A stretch of 50,081 nt of DNA from Rhodopseudomonas faecalis (GTDB lineage Bacteria > Pseudomonadota > Alphaproteobacteria > Rhizobiales > Xanthobacteraceae): positions 1 through 50,081 of the forward strand of contig NZ_QJTI01000028.1 of the NCBI RefSeq assembly GCF_003217325.1. Reading direction: 5' to 3'. Below, in pieces: positions 31,657 through 40,502 of the stretch (positions within the stretch are counted from its first letter, which is position 1; the number at the start of each line of letters is the position of its first letter). The translations under genes and the position numbers were made by a program. The notes under the pieces are model-generated. The model did no database searches and was not told where the DNA came from. It worked only from the letters and a program-made list of their open reading frames with translations.

Positions 31657-34173
31657 TTGAGCGCCACGCGCCCGAACGTCCCGCAGCGACCTGCCCTTGA
31701 TGTGGCCGCCCCGTCGTTTGACCGGGCGCTGCGCCGTGCCGCCTGGGTGATCGCCTGGGAACGGCTGTGGCCGCCGCTCGCGAGGCTCGCCAGCGTGATC
31801 GGCCTGTTCCTGGCGGTGTCATGGGCCGGGCTGTGGCAGCTGCTGCCGGTGCTCGGCCGAGCCATTGGGCTCAGCCTGTTCCTGGTGCTGCTGCTGGCGG
31901 CGCTGGTGCCGTTTGCGAAACTGCGCTGGCCGAGCCGCAGCGAGGCGCTGAGCCGGCTCGATCGCGGCAGCGGCTTGCGCCATCGCCCGGCCACCGCGCT
32001 GCAAGATACCCTCACCACCAATGACCCAGTGGCGCGCGCGCTGTGGGAGGCGCAGCGCCAGCGCATGCTGGCCGCGCTCGCCCGGCTGCGCGCCGGCGTG
32101 CCGTCGCCGGCGCTGGCAAAGCATGATCCGATGGCGCTGCGGGCGCTGGTGGTGTTGCTGCTGGTTGCGACCTTCATCGCCGCCGGCGACGAACGACGCG
32201 CGCGGGTCGCCGCGGCGTTCGACTGGCAGGGCGTGCTGACGCCGGCCGGCGTGCGGGTCGATGCCTGGGTGGCGCCGCCGCTCTACACCAACAAGCCGCC
32301 GATCATCCTCACCGCCGCCAAGGACGGCGCGGCCACCGATCCCAGCGCCAAACTGCCAGTGCCGGCCGGCAGCACGCTGATCGTGCGCGCCAGCGGCGGC
32401 ACGCTCGATGTTGCGGTCAGCGGCCAGATCACCGAGGCCGCGCCGCCCGAACCGGCGCCCGGCGGCGCCAGCGAGCGCCATTTCGCCATTGCCGGTGACG
32501 GCACCGCGCAGGTGCGCGCGCCGGCGTCCGGTGCGCTGTGGAGCTTCGTCACCGCGCCGGATCGGCCGCCGTCGATTGCGCTCGCCAAGGACCCTGAGCG
32601 CGTCGCCCGCGGTGCGCTGCAACTGATCTACAAGCTTGAGGACGATTACGGCGTCACCGAAGCCAATGCTGAGCTTGCGGTGCGCCAAAGCGCGCAGCCA
32701 ACGCAGGCCCGGCCGCTGTTCCAGCCGCCGCGCTTTGCGCTGGTGCTGCCCAATGCCCATACCCGCAGCGGCGTCGGCCAGACCGTCAAGGACCTCAGCG
32801 AAGATCCCTATGCCGGCGCCGAGGTGACGCTGACGCTGACCGCGCGCGACGAAGCCGGCAATGACGCGCGCAGCACGCCCTATCAGCTGCGGCTGCCGGA
32901 ACGGTTGTTCACCAAGCCGCTGGCGCGCGCCTTGATCGAGCAGCGCCGGATTTTGGCGCTCGATGCCGAGCAGCGCGAGCTGGTCGCGGCCGCGCTCGAC
33001 GCGCTGCTGATCGCGCCGGAAGTGTTCATGCCGGACTCGGCGGGCCAATATCTCGGCCTGTACACCGTCAATGATCAGCTCGGCCACGCCAAGAACGACG
33101 ACGCGCTGCGCGAGGTGGTCAGCAGCCTGTGGGCGCTGGCGGTGTCGATCGAAGACGGCGACATCACCGACGTCGACAAGGCGCTGCGCGCGGCGCAAGA
33201 GGCGTTGAAACAGGCGCTGGAACGCGGCGCCAGCGACGAGGAGATCAAGAAGCTCACCGACAATCTGCGCGCCGCGCTCGACAATTATCTGCGCCAGCTC
33301 GCCGAGCAGCTGCGCAACAATCCGCAGCAATTGGCGCGGCCGCTCGATCCCAACAGCAAGGTGATCCGCCAGCAGGATCTCAATGCCATGGTCGAGCGCA
33401 TGGAGCGGCTGTCGCGCAGCGGCGACAAAGAAGCCGCCAAACAGTTGCTCGATCAGCTGCAGCAGATGCTGGAGAATTTGCAGATGGCGCAGCCCGGCCA
33501 GGGCGGCGACGGCAGCGGCGAGCAGGCGCTCAATGAACTGGGCGACGTGATCCGCAAGCAGCAGCAATTGCGCGACAAGACCTTTCAGCAGGGCCAGGAA
33601 CAGCGCAGCGATCGCGACAGCGGCGAGCCCAATCTCGGCGACCTGCAGCAGGATCAGCAGGCGCTGCGCGACCGCTTGCACAAGCTGCAACAGGAGCTGG
33701 CGAAACGCGGCATGACCCCGGGCGCCAACGGCCAGCAGGGTGAACAGGGCCAGCAGGGACAAGGCGGCCAGTCCGGCGATCCGCTCGGCGACGCCGATTC
33801 CGCGATGGCCGATGCCGATGGCCGGCTCGGCGAGGGCAATGCCGACCGCGCGGTCGACTCGCAGGGCAAGGCGCTGGATGCACTACGGCGCGGCGCGCAG
33901 CGGCTCGCCGAAGCGATGCAGCAGGGTGAGGGCGACGGCCAGGGCAACGGCCCCGGCCAGCGGCTCGGCCGGCAGCAGGGCGGAAATCAGAGCGATCCGC
34001 TCGGCCGGCCGCTGCGGGGCCGCGATCTCGGCGATGATTTCTCGGTGAAGATTCCGGGCGAGATCGACGTGCAGCGCGTGCGCCGCATTCTGGAAGAACT
34101 GCGACGTCGGCTCGGCGATTCCCAGCGCCCGCAGCTCGAACTCGATTACCTCGAGCGCCTGCTCAAGGATTGA
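31657..34173 (+). CDS. TIGR02302 family membrane protein
   Basis: The product is about 838 aa. Two adjacent hydrophobic helices lie near residues 40-90, followed by a third at about 165-180 (ALVVLLLVATFIAAG). Then comes a large extracytoplasmic-looking segment with beta-rich repeats, and from about residue 480 a long Gln/Leu-rich helical region (QQLRDKTFQQGQEQRSDRDS). It ends DYLERLLKD. The family is specific to Alphaproteobacteria and sits next to lysA; its function is unknown, probably envelope-related. TTG 31657 is taken as start because GGGAG precedes it at a normal distance; the longer frame to 31603 is poorer. Confidence 0.85.
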   Translation: MSATRPNVPQRPALDVAAPSFDRALRRAAWVIAWERLWPPLARLASVIGLFLAVSWAGLWQLLPVLGRAIGLSLFLVLLLAALVPFAKLRWPSRSEALSRLDRGSGLRHRPATALQDTLTTNDPVARALWEAQRQRMLAALARLRAGVPSPALAKHDPMALRALVVLLLVATFIAAGDERRARVAAAFDWQGVLTPAGVRVDAWVAPPLYTNKPPIILTAAKDGAATDPSAKLPVPAGSTLIVRASGGTLDVAVSGQITEAAPPEPAPGGASERHFAIAGDGTAQVRAPASGALWSFVTAPDRPPSIALAKDPERVARGALQLIYKLEDDYGVTEANAELAVRQSAQPTQARPLFQPPRFALVLPNAHTRSGVGQTVKDLSEDPYAGAEVTLTLTARDEAGNDARSTPYQLRLPERLFTKPLARALIEQRRILALDAEQRELVAAALDALLIAPEVFMPDSAGQYLGLYTVNDQLGHAKNDDALREVVSSLWALAVSIEDGDITDVDKALRAAQEALKQALERGASDEEIKKLTDNLRAALDNYLRQLAEQLRNNPQQLARPLDPNSKVIRQQDLNAMVERMERLSRSGDKEAAKQLLDQLQQMLENLQMAQPGQGGDGSGEQALNELGDVIRKQQQLRDKTFQQGQEQRSDRDSGEPNLGDLQQDQQALRDRLHKLQQELAKRGMTPGANGQQGEQGQQGQGGQSGDPLGDADSAMADADGRLGEGNADRAVDSQGKALDALRRGAQRLAEAMQQGEGDGQGNGPGQRLGRQQGGNQSDPLGRPLRGRDLGDDFSVKIPGEIDVQRVRRILEELRRRLGDSQRPQLELDYLERLLKD

Positions 34174-34189
34174 GACGCTGAGTGATTGC

Positions 34190-34407
34190 AGCGGCGCCCG
34201 TACGGGTGCGGCGCCTTCTTCTCCCTCCCCCTTGCGGGGAGGGTGGCCGGCCTTAAGGCCGGTCGGGTGGGGGGCATGTAGCGAGCGGTTAGCTCCGCCT
34301 CCATCAAGTTGAAGCTTCGAGCTGGCGTCGGCGCACAGCCCCCCACCCCGGCGCTTCGCGCCGACCCTCCCCACCGCTGCGCGGGGGGAGGGAGGGCAGA
34401 TCGTTTT
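34190..34407. repeat. Large palindromic intergenic element
   Basis: A GC-rich palindrome over about 200 bp. The outer arms are complementary pyrimidine/purine tracts (CTCCCTCCCCC near 34222 and GGGGGGAGGGAGGG near 34384). Within them are smaller hairpins: GGCCGGCC-TTAA-GGCCGG, CTTCGAGC/AGCTTCGAG-type, and GGCGCTTCGCGCC. It resembles mosaic palindromes of Rhizobiales. It separates two convergent units and may terminate both. Confidence 0.6.
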
Positions 34408-34408
34408 T

Positions 34409-34427
34409 AGGTTGGTATCAATCGCCG
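34409..34427 (-). repeat. Left-end fragment of the dispersed repeat
   Basis: AGGTTGGTATCAATCGCCG is the exact reverse complement of CGGCGATTGATACCAACCT, the left end of copy D (43871-43889). Only this end is present, directly beside the large palindrome. Confidence 0.6.
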
Positions 34428-34449
34428 TGAGATGACGGTGCGGCCGCGA

Positions 34450-35919
34450 TCAGGCCGCCGCTGCAACCCGCGCGGCGCCAAAGCGCAGCACCGCATCGAA
34501 CATCGCATCGAGATTGGCGGTGTCGGTGCGATGGTTGACCACCGCAACGCGGATCGCCAGCTCGCCGCCGATCATGGTGGTCGAGGGCGCGGCGATGCCG
34601 GACTCGTGCAGATCGGCGACGATCTCGGCATTGACCGCATTGGCGTCGTCGCAGCGGAACCGGAAGCACACGATGTTGAGCGTCACCGGCGCCAGCAATT
34701 GCAGTCGCGGCTCGGCGGCGATCTTGGCTTCGAGATATTTCGCCAGCGTGCAGGTGCGCGCGATCATCGCGCCCAGCTTGTCGGCGCCATAGGTGCGCAG
34801 CGTGAACCAGGTTTTCAGCGCGCGAAAGCCGCGCGACAGATCGGGGCCGAAATCGCACGGCCAGGGCGAGCTGCCGGCGAGACCCCGGGTCTCGCGGCGC
34901 AGATAAGCGACCGGCGCCGCAAACGTATCGCGATGCTGCTCGCCGTCGCGCACCATCAGGAAGCCAGCGTCATATTGCACCTGGCCCCATTTGTGGAAAT
35001 CGAACGCGATCGAATTGGCCTGTTCCAGCCCGGCCAGCAGCGGCGCGATCTGCGGCGACAGCATGCCGAGCGCGCCATAGGCGCCGTCGATATGGAACCA
35101 GAGCTGTTCCTCGCGGCACAAAGCGGCGAGCGCGGCGAGATCGTCGATCGCGCCGGTATCGACCGTGCCGGCCGAGCCGATCACCAGAAACGGATCAAGA
35201 CCGTCGGCGCGATCCTGCTTGATGCGGGCATGCAAGGTGGCGACATCGACGCGGTGCGCGCGGTCGGCGTGAATGCGGCGCAGCGCCTCGCGGCCGAGCC
35301 CGGCGAGGTCCATCGCTTGCGCGACGCAGCCATGGGCGGAAACGGAAGTGTAGGCGGTCAGCTTGGCGTTGCCGAGACCGTGGTGGCGCACGTCCGGGCC
35401 GAGCTTGGCACGGCGCGCCACCAGCACCGCCATCAGATTGGCCATCGAGGTGCCGGTCACGAACACGCCGCTGGCGCCTTCCGGGAAGCCGAACAGCTGC
35501 CGGACCCATTCCACCACCTGCCGCTCGACCTCGATCGGCATGTGATTGCGGCCGCCGCAATTGGCGTTCAGCCCGGCCGCCAGCATTTCCGCCAGCAGCC
35601 CGGCGACGGTGCCGCCGCCATGGACCCAGCCCATGAAGCCGGGATGGACATTGCCGGTGGCATAGGGCGCGATGCGTTCGCTGAACTCGCCATAGACCTC
35701 GGCAAGATCGGACGGATCGCGCGGCAGCGGCTTGCGGAACTCGGAGCGGACGGCGTCGGGGATCGGGCGCCACACCGGACGGTCGCGGACATTGGCGACA
35801 TAATCCAGCATGTCATCGAGCATGCGATGACCCAGCGCGCGCACTTCGTCCCAGTCTTGCGGGTCGAGGGTTTCACTCGGCCCCGCGATGGTGCCGGGAC
35901 GGCCTTCCAGTTTGCTCAC
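34450..35919 (-). CDS. PLP-dependent group II decarboxylase
   Basis: The 489-aa fold-type-I decarboxylase of the aromatic-amino-acid / glutamate family shows GNVHPGFMGWVHGGG (90-103), VTGTSMANLMA (154-164), His195 in SVSAHGC stacking on PLP, Asp278 in FHIDGAYG and the Schiff-base Lys310 in FDFHKWGQVQYDAGFL. The substrate cannot be told from sequence: candidates are aromatic amino acids, glutamate, or a product of the upstream enzymes. The start ATGA overlaps the ATP-grasp stop, so the gene is the last of a coupled three-gene unit. It is full length with no broken motif. Confidence 0.88.
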   Translation of the reverse strand: MSKLEGRPGTIAGPSETLDPQDWDEVRALGHRMLDDMLDYVANVRDRPVWRPIPDAVRSEFRKPLPRDPSDLAEVYGEFSERIAPYATGNVHPGFMGWVHGGGTVAGLLAEMLAAGLNANCGGRNHMPIEVERQVVEWVRQLFGFPEGASGVFVTGTSMANLMAVLVARRAKLGPDVRHHGLGNAKLTAYTSVSAHGCVAQAMDLAGLGREALRRIHADRAHRVDVATLHARIKQDRADGLDPFLVIGSAGTVDTGAIDDLAALAALCREEQLWFHIDGAYGALGMLSPQIAPLLAGLEQANSIAFDFHKWGQVQYDAGFLMVRDGEQHRDTFAAPVAYLRRETRGLAGSSPWPCDFGPDLSRGFRALKTWFTLRTYGADKLGAMIARTCTLAKYLEAKIAAEPRLQLLAPVTLNIVCFRFRCDDANAVNAEIVADLHESGIAAPSTTMIGGELAIRVAVVNHRTDTANLDAMFDAVLRFGAARVAAAA

Positions 35920-37169
35920 GCCGCGTGTTCCGCGTGTTGGGCGGCCCGCTTTGTCAGCATGGCCGCGAAGGCATCGAAGATCTTCTGCATCTGCGGAGGC
36001 TTATACGGAAACAGCGTCGGCGAATCCATATTATGTACAACCGCGGTATTGTCGGCTTCGAAGATCAGCAGATCGCCGCTTTTGGTCTCGGCGCAGTCGA
36101 TGATGAAGTAGTCGAGCCCGACCCGCGCGCTCAGCTCGGTGAGCGCGCTGCGGTGGCGGCGGCCAAAACCGATGTCGAAAGTCTGCATGAAGGTCGATTC
36201 TTCGAGGCGCTTGCTGGCGCTCTCCGACATGCCGGCGTTCAGATACCAGATGTTCCACTGATCGGCGATCGCCATATGGCAGGCATAGGGCTTGCCGTCG
36301 GCAATCACCACCCGATACTTGCGGAACAGGCCGTCCTCGCTGGCATAGTCGACATAGCGCGCCACGAAAAATTCCTGGTCCTGCCGCTCGGTGAGATATT
36401 TGCCGAGCGCGAACACGTCGTCGATCTTGGCCAGCCCGACGCCGGCATGCGAACCGCGCGGCCGGATGATCACCGGAAAATCGGTGCCGGCGGCGACTTC
36501 GGGCAGCGAACAATTCGACAGCAGCACGTCGAGCAATTGCGCACGGCCAACCGTGATGGTGGCGGGAATGTCGAGCCCTTCGATGCCGCCCAGCAGCCGG
36601 AACAGCTTGTCGCGATCCAGGCCGACGATCTTGGCGGGGGCGTTGAGCAGCGGCCGCGGCCAGTTCGCCGCCAGCCGATCGATTTCGGCCAGCGCCGGCC
36701 GGCATTCCTCGGAGTCCGAGGCGATCACGATCGCGACGTCATGCTCCGGCAGCGGCGAGGGCAGCTCCGTGCCCGGCACCACATAGAGCGTGGTCAGTTC
36801 GATGTCGGTGTCCTGCAGCAGGAATTCGATCGGGGTGTTGCCGCCCATGTCGATCGCGGCCGCCAGTGCCAGCACCCGCAGCCGCGGCGTCGGCGTGGCG
36901 CAAGGCGAGCGGAACAGCCGATGCTGCGCCAGCACCTCGTCCTGGATCGCAAGGCCGGTGGCCTTGTCGCCCAAAAGCTGCGTGATCAGCGACAGATCCA
37001 TGCCATCGCCGGCGCTGGCCGTGCCGTTGTCGATCTTGCGGGTCAGCTCCTGCAACAGCGGCGCCAGATTGACACCGTCAAACGCGAGCTTGGTGATTTT
37101 GGCGAAGCCGATCCGTTCCGCCGCCATGGTCGCGGCTGCTTCGCTGAGGTTACTGGACGCGGGGGCCAT
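35916..37169 (-). CDS. ATP-grasp domain protein, putative amide ligase
   Basis: The 417-aa protein begins with an N-terminal helical region (to about 80) and then a pre-ATP-grasp alpha/beta domain (RLRVLALAAAIDMGGNTPIE). The ATP-grasp domain follows: DFPVIIRPRGSHAGVGLAKI as the glycine-rich nucleotide loop, FFVARYVDY as the adenine strand, and LIFEADNTAVVHNMD as the Glu/Asn metal site. The family joins a carboxylate to an amine or thiol through an acyl phosphate. Substrates are unknown. ATG 37169 has AAGGAG 5 nt upstream, which decides the start against a 485-aa frame. It overlaps the upstream gene by 20 bp and the downstream one by 4 bp. Confidence 0.75.
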   Translation of the reverse strand: MAPASSNLSEAAATMAAERIGFAKITKLAFDGVNLAPLLQELTRKIDNGTASAGDGMDLSLITQLLGDKATGLAIQDEVLAQHRLFRSPCATPTPRLRVLALAAAIDMGGNTPIEFLLQDTDIELTTLYVVPGTELPSPLPEHDVAIVIASDSEECRPALAEIDRLAANWPRPLLNAPAKIVGLDRDKLFRLLGGIEGLDIPATITVGRAQLLDVLLSNCSLPEVAAGTDFPVIIRPRGSHAGVGLAKIDDVFALGKYLTERQDQEFFVARYVDYASEDGLFRKYRVVIADGKPYACHMAIADQWNIWYLNAGMSESASKRLEESTFMQTFDIGFGRRHRSALTELSARVGLDYFIIDCAETKSGDLLIFEADNTAVVHNMDSPTLFPYKPPQMQKIFDAFAAMLTKRAAQHAEHAA

Positions 37170-38769
37170 GGGACTCCTTGGACGGTTCGTTGTCGTCGCG
37201 ATGCGTGAGCTGCTGCTCAACCCTGGCCAGGGTGGTAGCAACCTGTTGATGCAGTTCGCCGAGCTGAGCCTCGGCGTGCGCCGGATCGGACGACCAGGCG
37301 TCGGTGATATGGCGTGCGCTGAGGCACAGCCGCAGCACGCCGCAAGCGCCGCCATCGTCCTGGTGCCACTCAACCGGCTGGCCGAGCAGGCATGGCGCGG
37401 CGCTTGGGTCGGATGGCAGCGCCAGCTTGCGATGGATGTCTTTACAGGCCGCTACCGGCAGCGCCGCGCCATCCCGCTTGAGCGTGAATGCGAAAATGGT
37501 CGGCAGCGCCAGTTCCTCATTGCGGCTGGTGGCGGCGACCGGCTGCTGCGGCAACAATTGCAGGTGCGGCGAGGCGTCGATCCGCTGCGCGATGTCGTTA
37601 CCGAGTTGCCGCAGCGCTTGCTGCCGGAATGTGTCCGGCACGGCGAAGTAGCCGGCGATTTCGGCCAGCGCCGCTTCCCAGCGCAGCCATTGTCCGAAAT
37701 TCGGCCCGGCCGGCAATTGCGCGCGCGCGCCGTGCCAATGGCGTGGCCAATCGCTCTGCTGGCCATAGACTTTCAGCCCGGTGAGATCGGGACCGGCTTG
37801 CAGAATGCGTTTGGTGAGCGCGGGCGGCAGCAGCAGCGCGCCGCTGAACGGCGGGCCGGTGAAAAACTTCGAGCCGGTGATCAGCACCATGAAGCCGGCG
37901 TCGAGATACCAGGCGATCTGGCGCCGCGACAGCCGCATCTGGCAGGCGTCGATCGCGATCAGCACCTCGCGCGGCCAACGCGCCGCGATCTGCAGCAGCA
38001 GCTCGTCGCTCGGCGCCCGGTAGCCGAGCTTGGAGCAGTCCATGGCGTGCAGCAGCACATTGCGCCGCGCGAACGTTTGCCGCTCGACGGCGTCATACAC
38101 TTTGGCATCAAGCTCGGTGTCGCCAACAAAGCCGCCATAGCCATTGCCGAGCGGCACCGCGACGCTGTCGATCTGCGCCGATAGCCCATCAAGCAGCGCG
38201 CCCTTGGTGACCACATGATCGCTGGCGGTGCGTTCGCCAAAATGCTGGCCGCGCGCGGTGAACACCGTGCCGCTGCCGGTCTGATCGGCGCCGACCACCA
38301 CATTGCTGAAGGACGGGCCGAGCAAGGCGCGGCCGCAATGCAGCGCCTGCAATTGCGCATCGGTGCCGGAGGCGGAAAAGATCACGTCGATATTGGCGGC
38401 GAGGCCGAGCTGCTTACGCAGCTCGCTGCGCATCGCTTCGATCCGGTCGTCGAACGCGCTCTCGATGCCGTCGCTGATCGCGGCGCGCATCAGCGCATCG
38501 CGCGCGTTGCTGGCGGCGTCATAGCCGCGCTGCGAAATCGACGTGGCGGTGCTCGAGGAAAATTCCAGCGTGTCCGGGCACGGCGCGGGGCGGCAGAAGT
38601 AACCATTGGCGCCGGTTGAACGATCGAGCTGCAACCGGCTGTCGCCGCCGGACACGATCAGCTGTTCGAGCGGCGCAAACAGCGCGCGCAACACGCCACC
38701 AGGCTGGTCGCGACGCGAGGCAGCCGGATTCTGTTCGGCCGCGGGCAACGGAAGTGTGCCGTTCGACAT
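37150..38769 (-). CDS. Fold-type-I PLP enzyme, class V aminotransferase-like
   Basis: The product is 539 aa, longer than usual class V enzymes (380-450) by N- and C-terminal extensions. PLP features are intact: SASGTDAQLQAL (132-143), Asp274 in LIAIDACQMRLS, and Lys301 in LITGSKFFTGPPFSGALLLP. CSKLGYRAPS (245-254) is another notable segment. It may be an aminotransferase, lyase or decarboxylase-like enzyme; I do not recognise a named subfamily. GAGAGG precedes ATG 38769. It is the first gene of the coupled operon with the ATP-grasp protein and the decarboxylase. The C-terminal 50 residues are charged and Gln-rich. Confidence 0.75.
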   Translation of the reverse strand: MSNGTLPLPAAEQNPAASRRDQPGGVLRALFAPLEQLIVSGGDSRLQLDRSTGANGYFCRPAPCPDTLEFSSSTATSISQRGYDAASNARDALMRAAISDGIESAFDDRIEAMRSELRKQLGLAANIDVIFSASGTDAQLQALHCGRALLGPSFSNVVVGADQTGSGTVFTARGQHFGERTASDHVVTKGALLDGLSAQIDSVAVPLGNGYGGFVGDTELDAKVYDAVERQTFARRNVLLHAMDCSKLGYRAPSDELLLQIAARWPREVLIAIDACQMRLSRRQIAWYLDAGFMVLITGSKFFTGPPFSGALLLPPALTKRILQAGPDLTGLKVYGQQSDWPRHWHGARAQLPAGPNFGQWLRWEAALAEIAGYFAVPDTFRQQALRQLGNDIAQRIDASPHLQLLPQQPVAATSRNEELALPTIFAFTLKRDGAALPVAACKDIHRKLALPSDPSAAPCLLGQPVEWHQDDGGACGVLRLCLSARHITDAWSSDPAHAEAQLGELHQQVATTLARVEQQLTHRDDNEPSKESHGPRVQ

Positions 38770-38914
38770 AGTTCAACCTCTCGTCCGGCGCGGCCACCTT
38801 CGAGGGTTTTCGGACGGGTCAGTGGTCGTCGCGGCCCACGCCGGGACGGAGTAAAACCGTAGGACAGCCATGGTTAATGATGTGTTAGCGGCGGGTGCTG
38901 CGGCCCCGGCTGGG

Positions 38915-39286
38915 TCAGCTCCGGCTGGCCAGCGCCTCGGCCACCGCGGCGCGGATCTCGGCCACCGAGAACGGCTTGGTGACGACGTCATGGATGATGG
39001 CGTCCAGCCCCGAGGCCCGTTCGCGTTGATCGGCAAAGCCGGTCATCAGCAGGATGGTCAGCTTCGGGAAGTCGCGCGCCACGGTCAGCGCCAGCGCGAT
39101 GCCGTCCATGATCGGCATCTTGATGTCGGTCAAAAGCAGATCAAACGCGCCGTCTTCCTGCACCAGGATTTCCAGCGCGTGGCCGCCATCCTCGGCGGTC
39201 ACGGTCTGGTGGCCGTCCATGGCGATGGCGCGCGCCACGAGTAGGCGCATCGACTCTTCGTCGTCGGCGATCAGGATACGGGCCAT
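38915..39286 (-). CDS. CpdR-like single-domain response regulator
   Basis: The 123-aa receiver has the acidic pair in LIADDEE, phosphoacceptor Asp in LLTDIKMPIMDG, Thr in LMTGFADQ and Lys in VTKPFS. The form and size resemble CpdR, which controls ClpXP-dependent turnover of cell-cycle proteins, but the sequence is diverged enough that orthology is uncertain. GGAGG precedes ATG 39286. Only one base separates it from the stop of the zinc-ribbon gene upstream, so they are coupled. Being next to ftsEX fits a division/cell-cycle setting. Confidence 0.82.
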   Translation of the reverse strand: MARILIADDEESMRLLVARAIAMDGHQTVTAEDGGHALEILVQEDGAFDLLLTDIKMPIMDGIALALTVARDFPKLTILLMTGFADQRERASGLDAIIHDVVTKPFSVAEIRAAVAEALASRS

Positions 39287-39287
39287 C

Positions 39288-40274
39288 TCAAGCGCCTCCG
39301 GCGGCCAGGTCGCGACGGGTGAAGAAGCGGACATCGATGGAACGCGCCTCGGCGGGCGGCGACGCCAGCCGTGAGCGGAACCAGAGATTTTCGCCGGGAT
39401 ACAGCAGCGATTGCTCAAGCACCGCGTTCCAGGCGTAAATTTCGGTGCCCTTGCTGTCGCGCACCACAAAACGCAGCCGCGGCACTTCCGCTTTGCGCTT
39501 GGTCAGGGTGGTAACTTGGCCCTCGATCACCAGCACCGGCTTGCCGTCCACGGTTTCGCTGGCGATCTTGACGTCCTTGATGGCGAGGCCGCGCAGATTG
39601 ACCTCGAGCCCGACCAGTTTGAAGAAGTCGGCGGTCTGCGGCAGCAGCTTGACCACGTCGGCGCGCCAGATCACCAGCGCGATCACCAGGCTGCCCATCG
39701 CGGCGGTGACCATCGGCAGGCTGAAAATGGTGCGGAACGGCTGCGGCAGCTTGGCGAACGGATTTTTCAGGCGCGGCACCCAGGCCGGCACTTTGATCTT
39801 GGCCATGAAGGCCGGCATTTTCAGCCAAGCCGGCTTGTGCATCCAGGCCGGCAGCTTGATCGACAGCTTCGGCTTGGCCTTTTTCCGGGCGCGCGGCGGC
39901 GGCAGCGCGATGTCGGCGTCTTCGTCCTGCTGCGCCATGGCGGCCCATTCGGCCTGCGCGGCCTGTTTGCGGCGCAGCGCGAGTTCTTCCTCGGTTTCCG
40001 GCAGATCGCTGGTGATCGACGGGCTTTCGACCATCGGCGCGTTCTGGTCTTGCCAATCGTCGCTCGCTGCGGCGCGCGGGGCTGGCGGCGCCTGCTCCTC
40101 GGGCGGCGGCGCGGAACCGGCCATTGACGGCACGCGCGCCTCGGCCAGCGCGTCTTCCGGCCGGGCGAACCAGACCTGCTTGCAGCGCGCACAACGGACA
40201 TTGCGGCCGGTTTCGCCCAGGGCGTCGGGGCCGACTGCATAGGATGTCGTACAATGCGGACAGACGATATGCAT
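39288..40274 (-). CDS. Zinc-ribbon (MJ0042) DUF3426-type membrane protein
   Basis: The product is 328 aa. A zinc ribbon of four cysteines (Cys5, Cys8, Cys28, Cys31: CPHC and CARC) opens the protein. An acidic linker follows, then a run of Pro-Ala-Trp type repeats (PAWMHKPAWLKMPAF, about 145-160). One membrane helix (about 190-210) comes next, and then an extracytoplasmic DUF3426-like domain (VEGQVTTLTKRKAEVPRLRF). Function is unknown. It is divergent from ftsE and coupled to the receiver gene, an order conserved in this group. Confidence 0.87.
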   Translation of the reverse strand: MHIVCPHCTTSYAVGPDALGETGRNVRCARCKQVWFARPEDALAEARVPSMAGSAPPPEEQAPPAPRAAASDDWQDQNAPMVESPSITSDLPETEEELALRRKQAAQAEWAAMAQQDEDADIALPPPRARKKAKPKLSIKLPAWMHKPAWLKMPAFMAKIKVPAWVPRLKNPFAKLPQPFRTIFSLPMVTAAMGSLVIALVIWRADVVKLLPQTADFFKLVGLEVNLRGLAIKDVKIASETVDGKPVLVIEGQVTTLTKRKAEVPRLRFVVRDSKGTEIYAWNAVLEQSLLYPGENLWFRSRLASPPAEARSIDVRFFTRRDLAAGGA

Positions 40275-40502
40275 GGCGAGAATCGTACCAATGATGCTGG
40301 GTCGAGCCTACCCCACGTCCGTTAACGAACCGGAAACCATAACGGCCCCACAACCATTGCGGGGATCATGCGCAGCCGTCGGGGTGGACCGGCTGCCTCG
40401 GCACCCGTCATGGCACGGGCAGCAGCACGACAGCGCACGCGCCGGCCTGCAACCGCTGTGTCTTGAGTTCCACCGTCGCGCCACCGTCGAACGGAGCTGA
40501 AT

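Noticed and set aside
31819..33762. 647-aa minus-strand frame
   Set aside because: Shadow of the TIGR02302 gene; low-complexity Leu/Arg/Gln composition arises from the antisense of its repeats.
34432..37208. Long plus-strand frames (559 and 427 aa) across the decarboxylase and ATP-grasp genes
   Set aside because: They are antisense to genes with intact catalytic motifs and lack any motif of their own.
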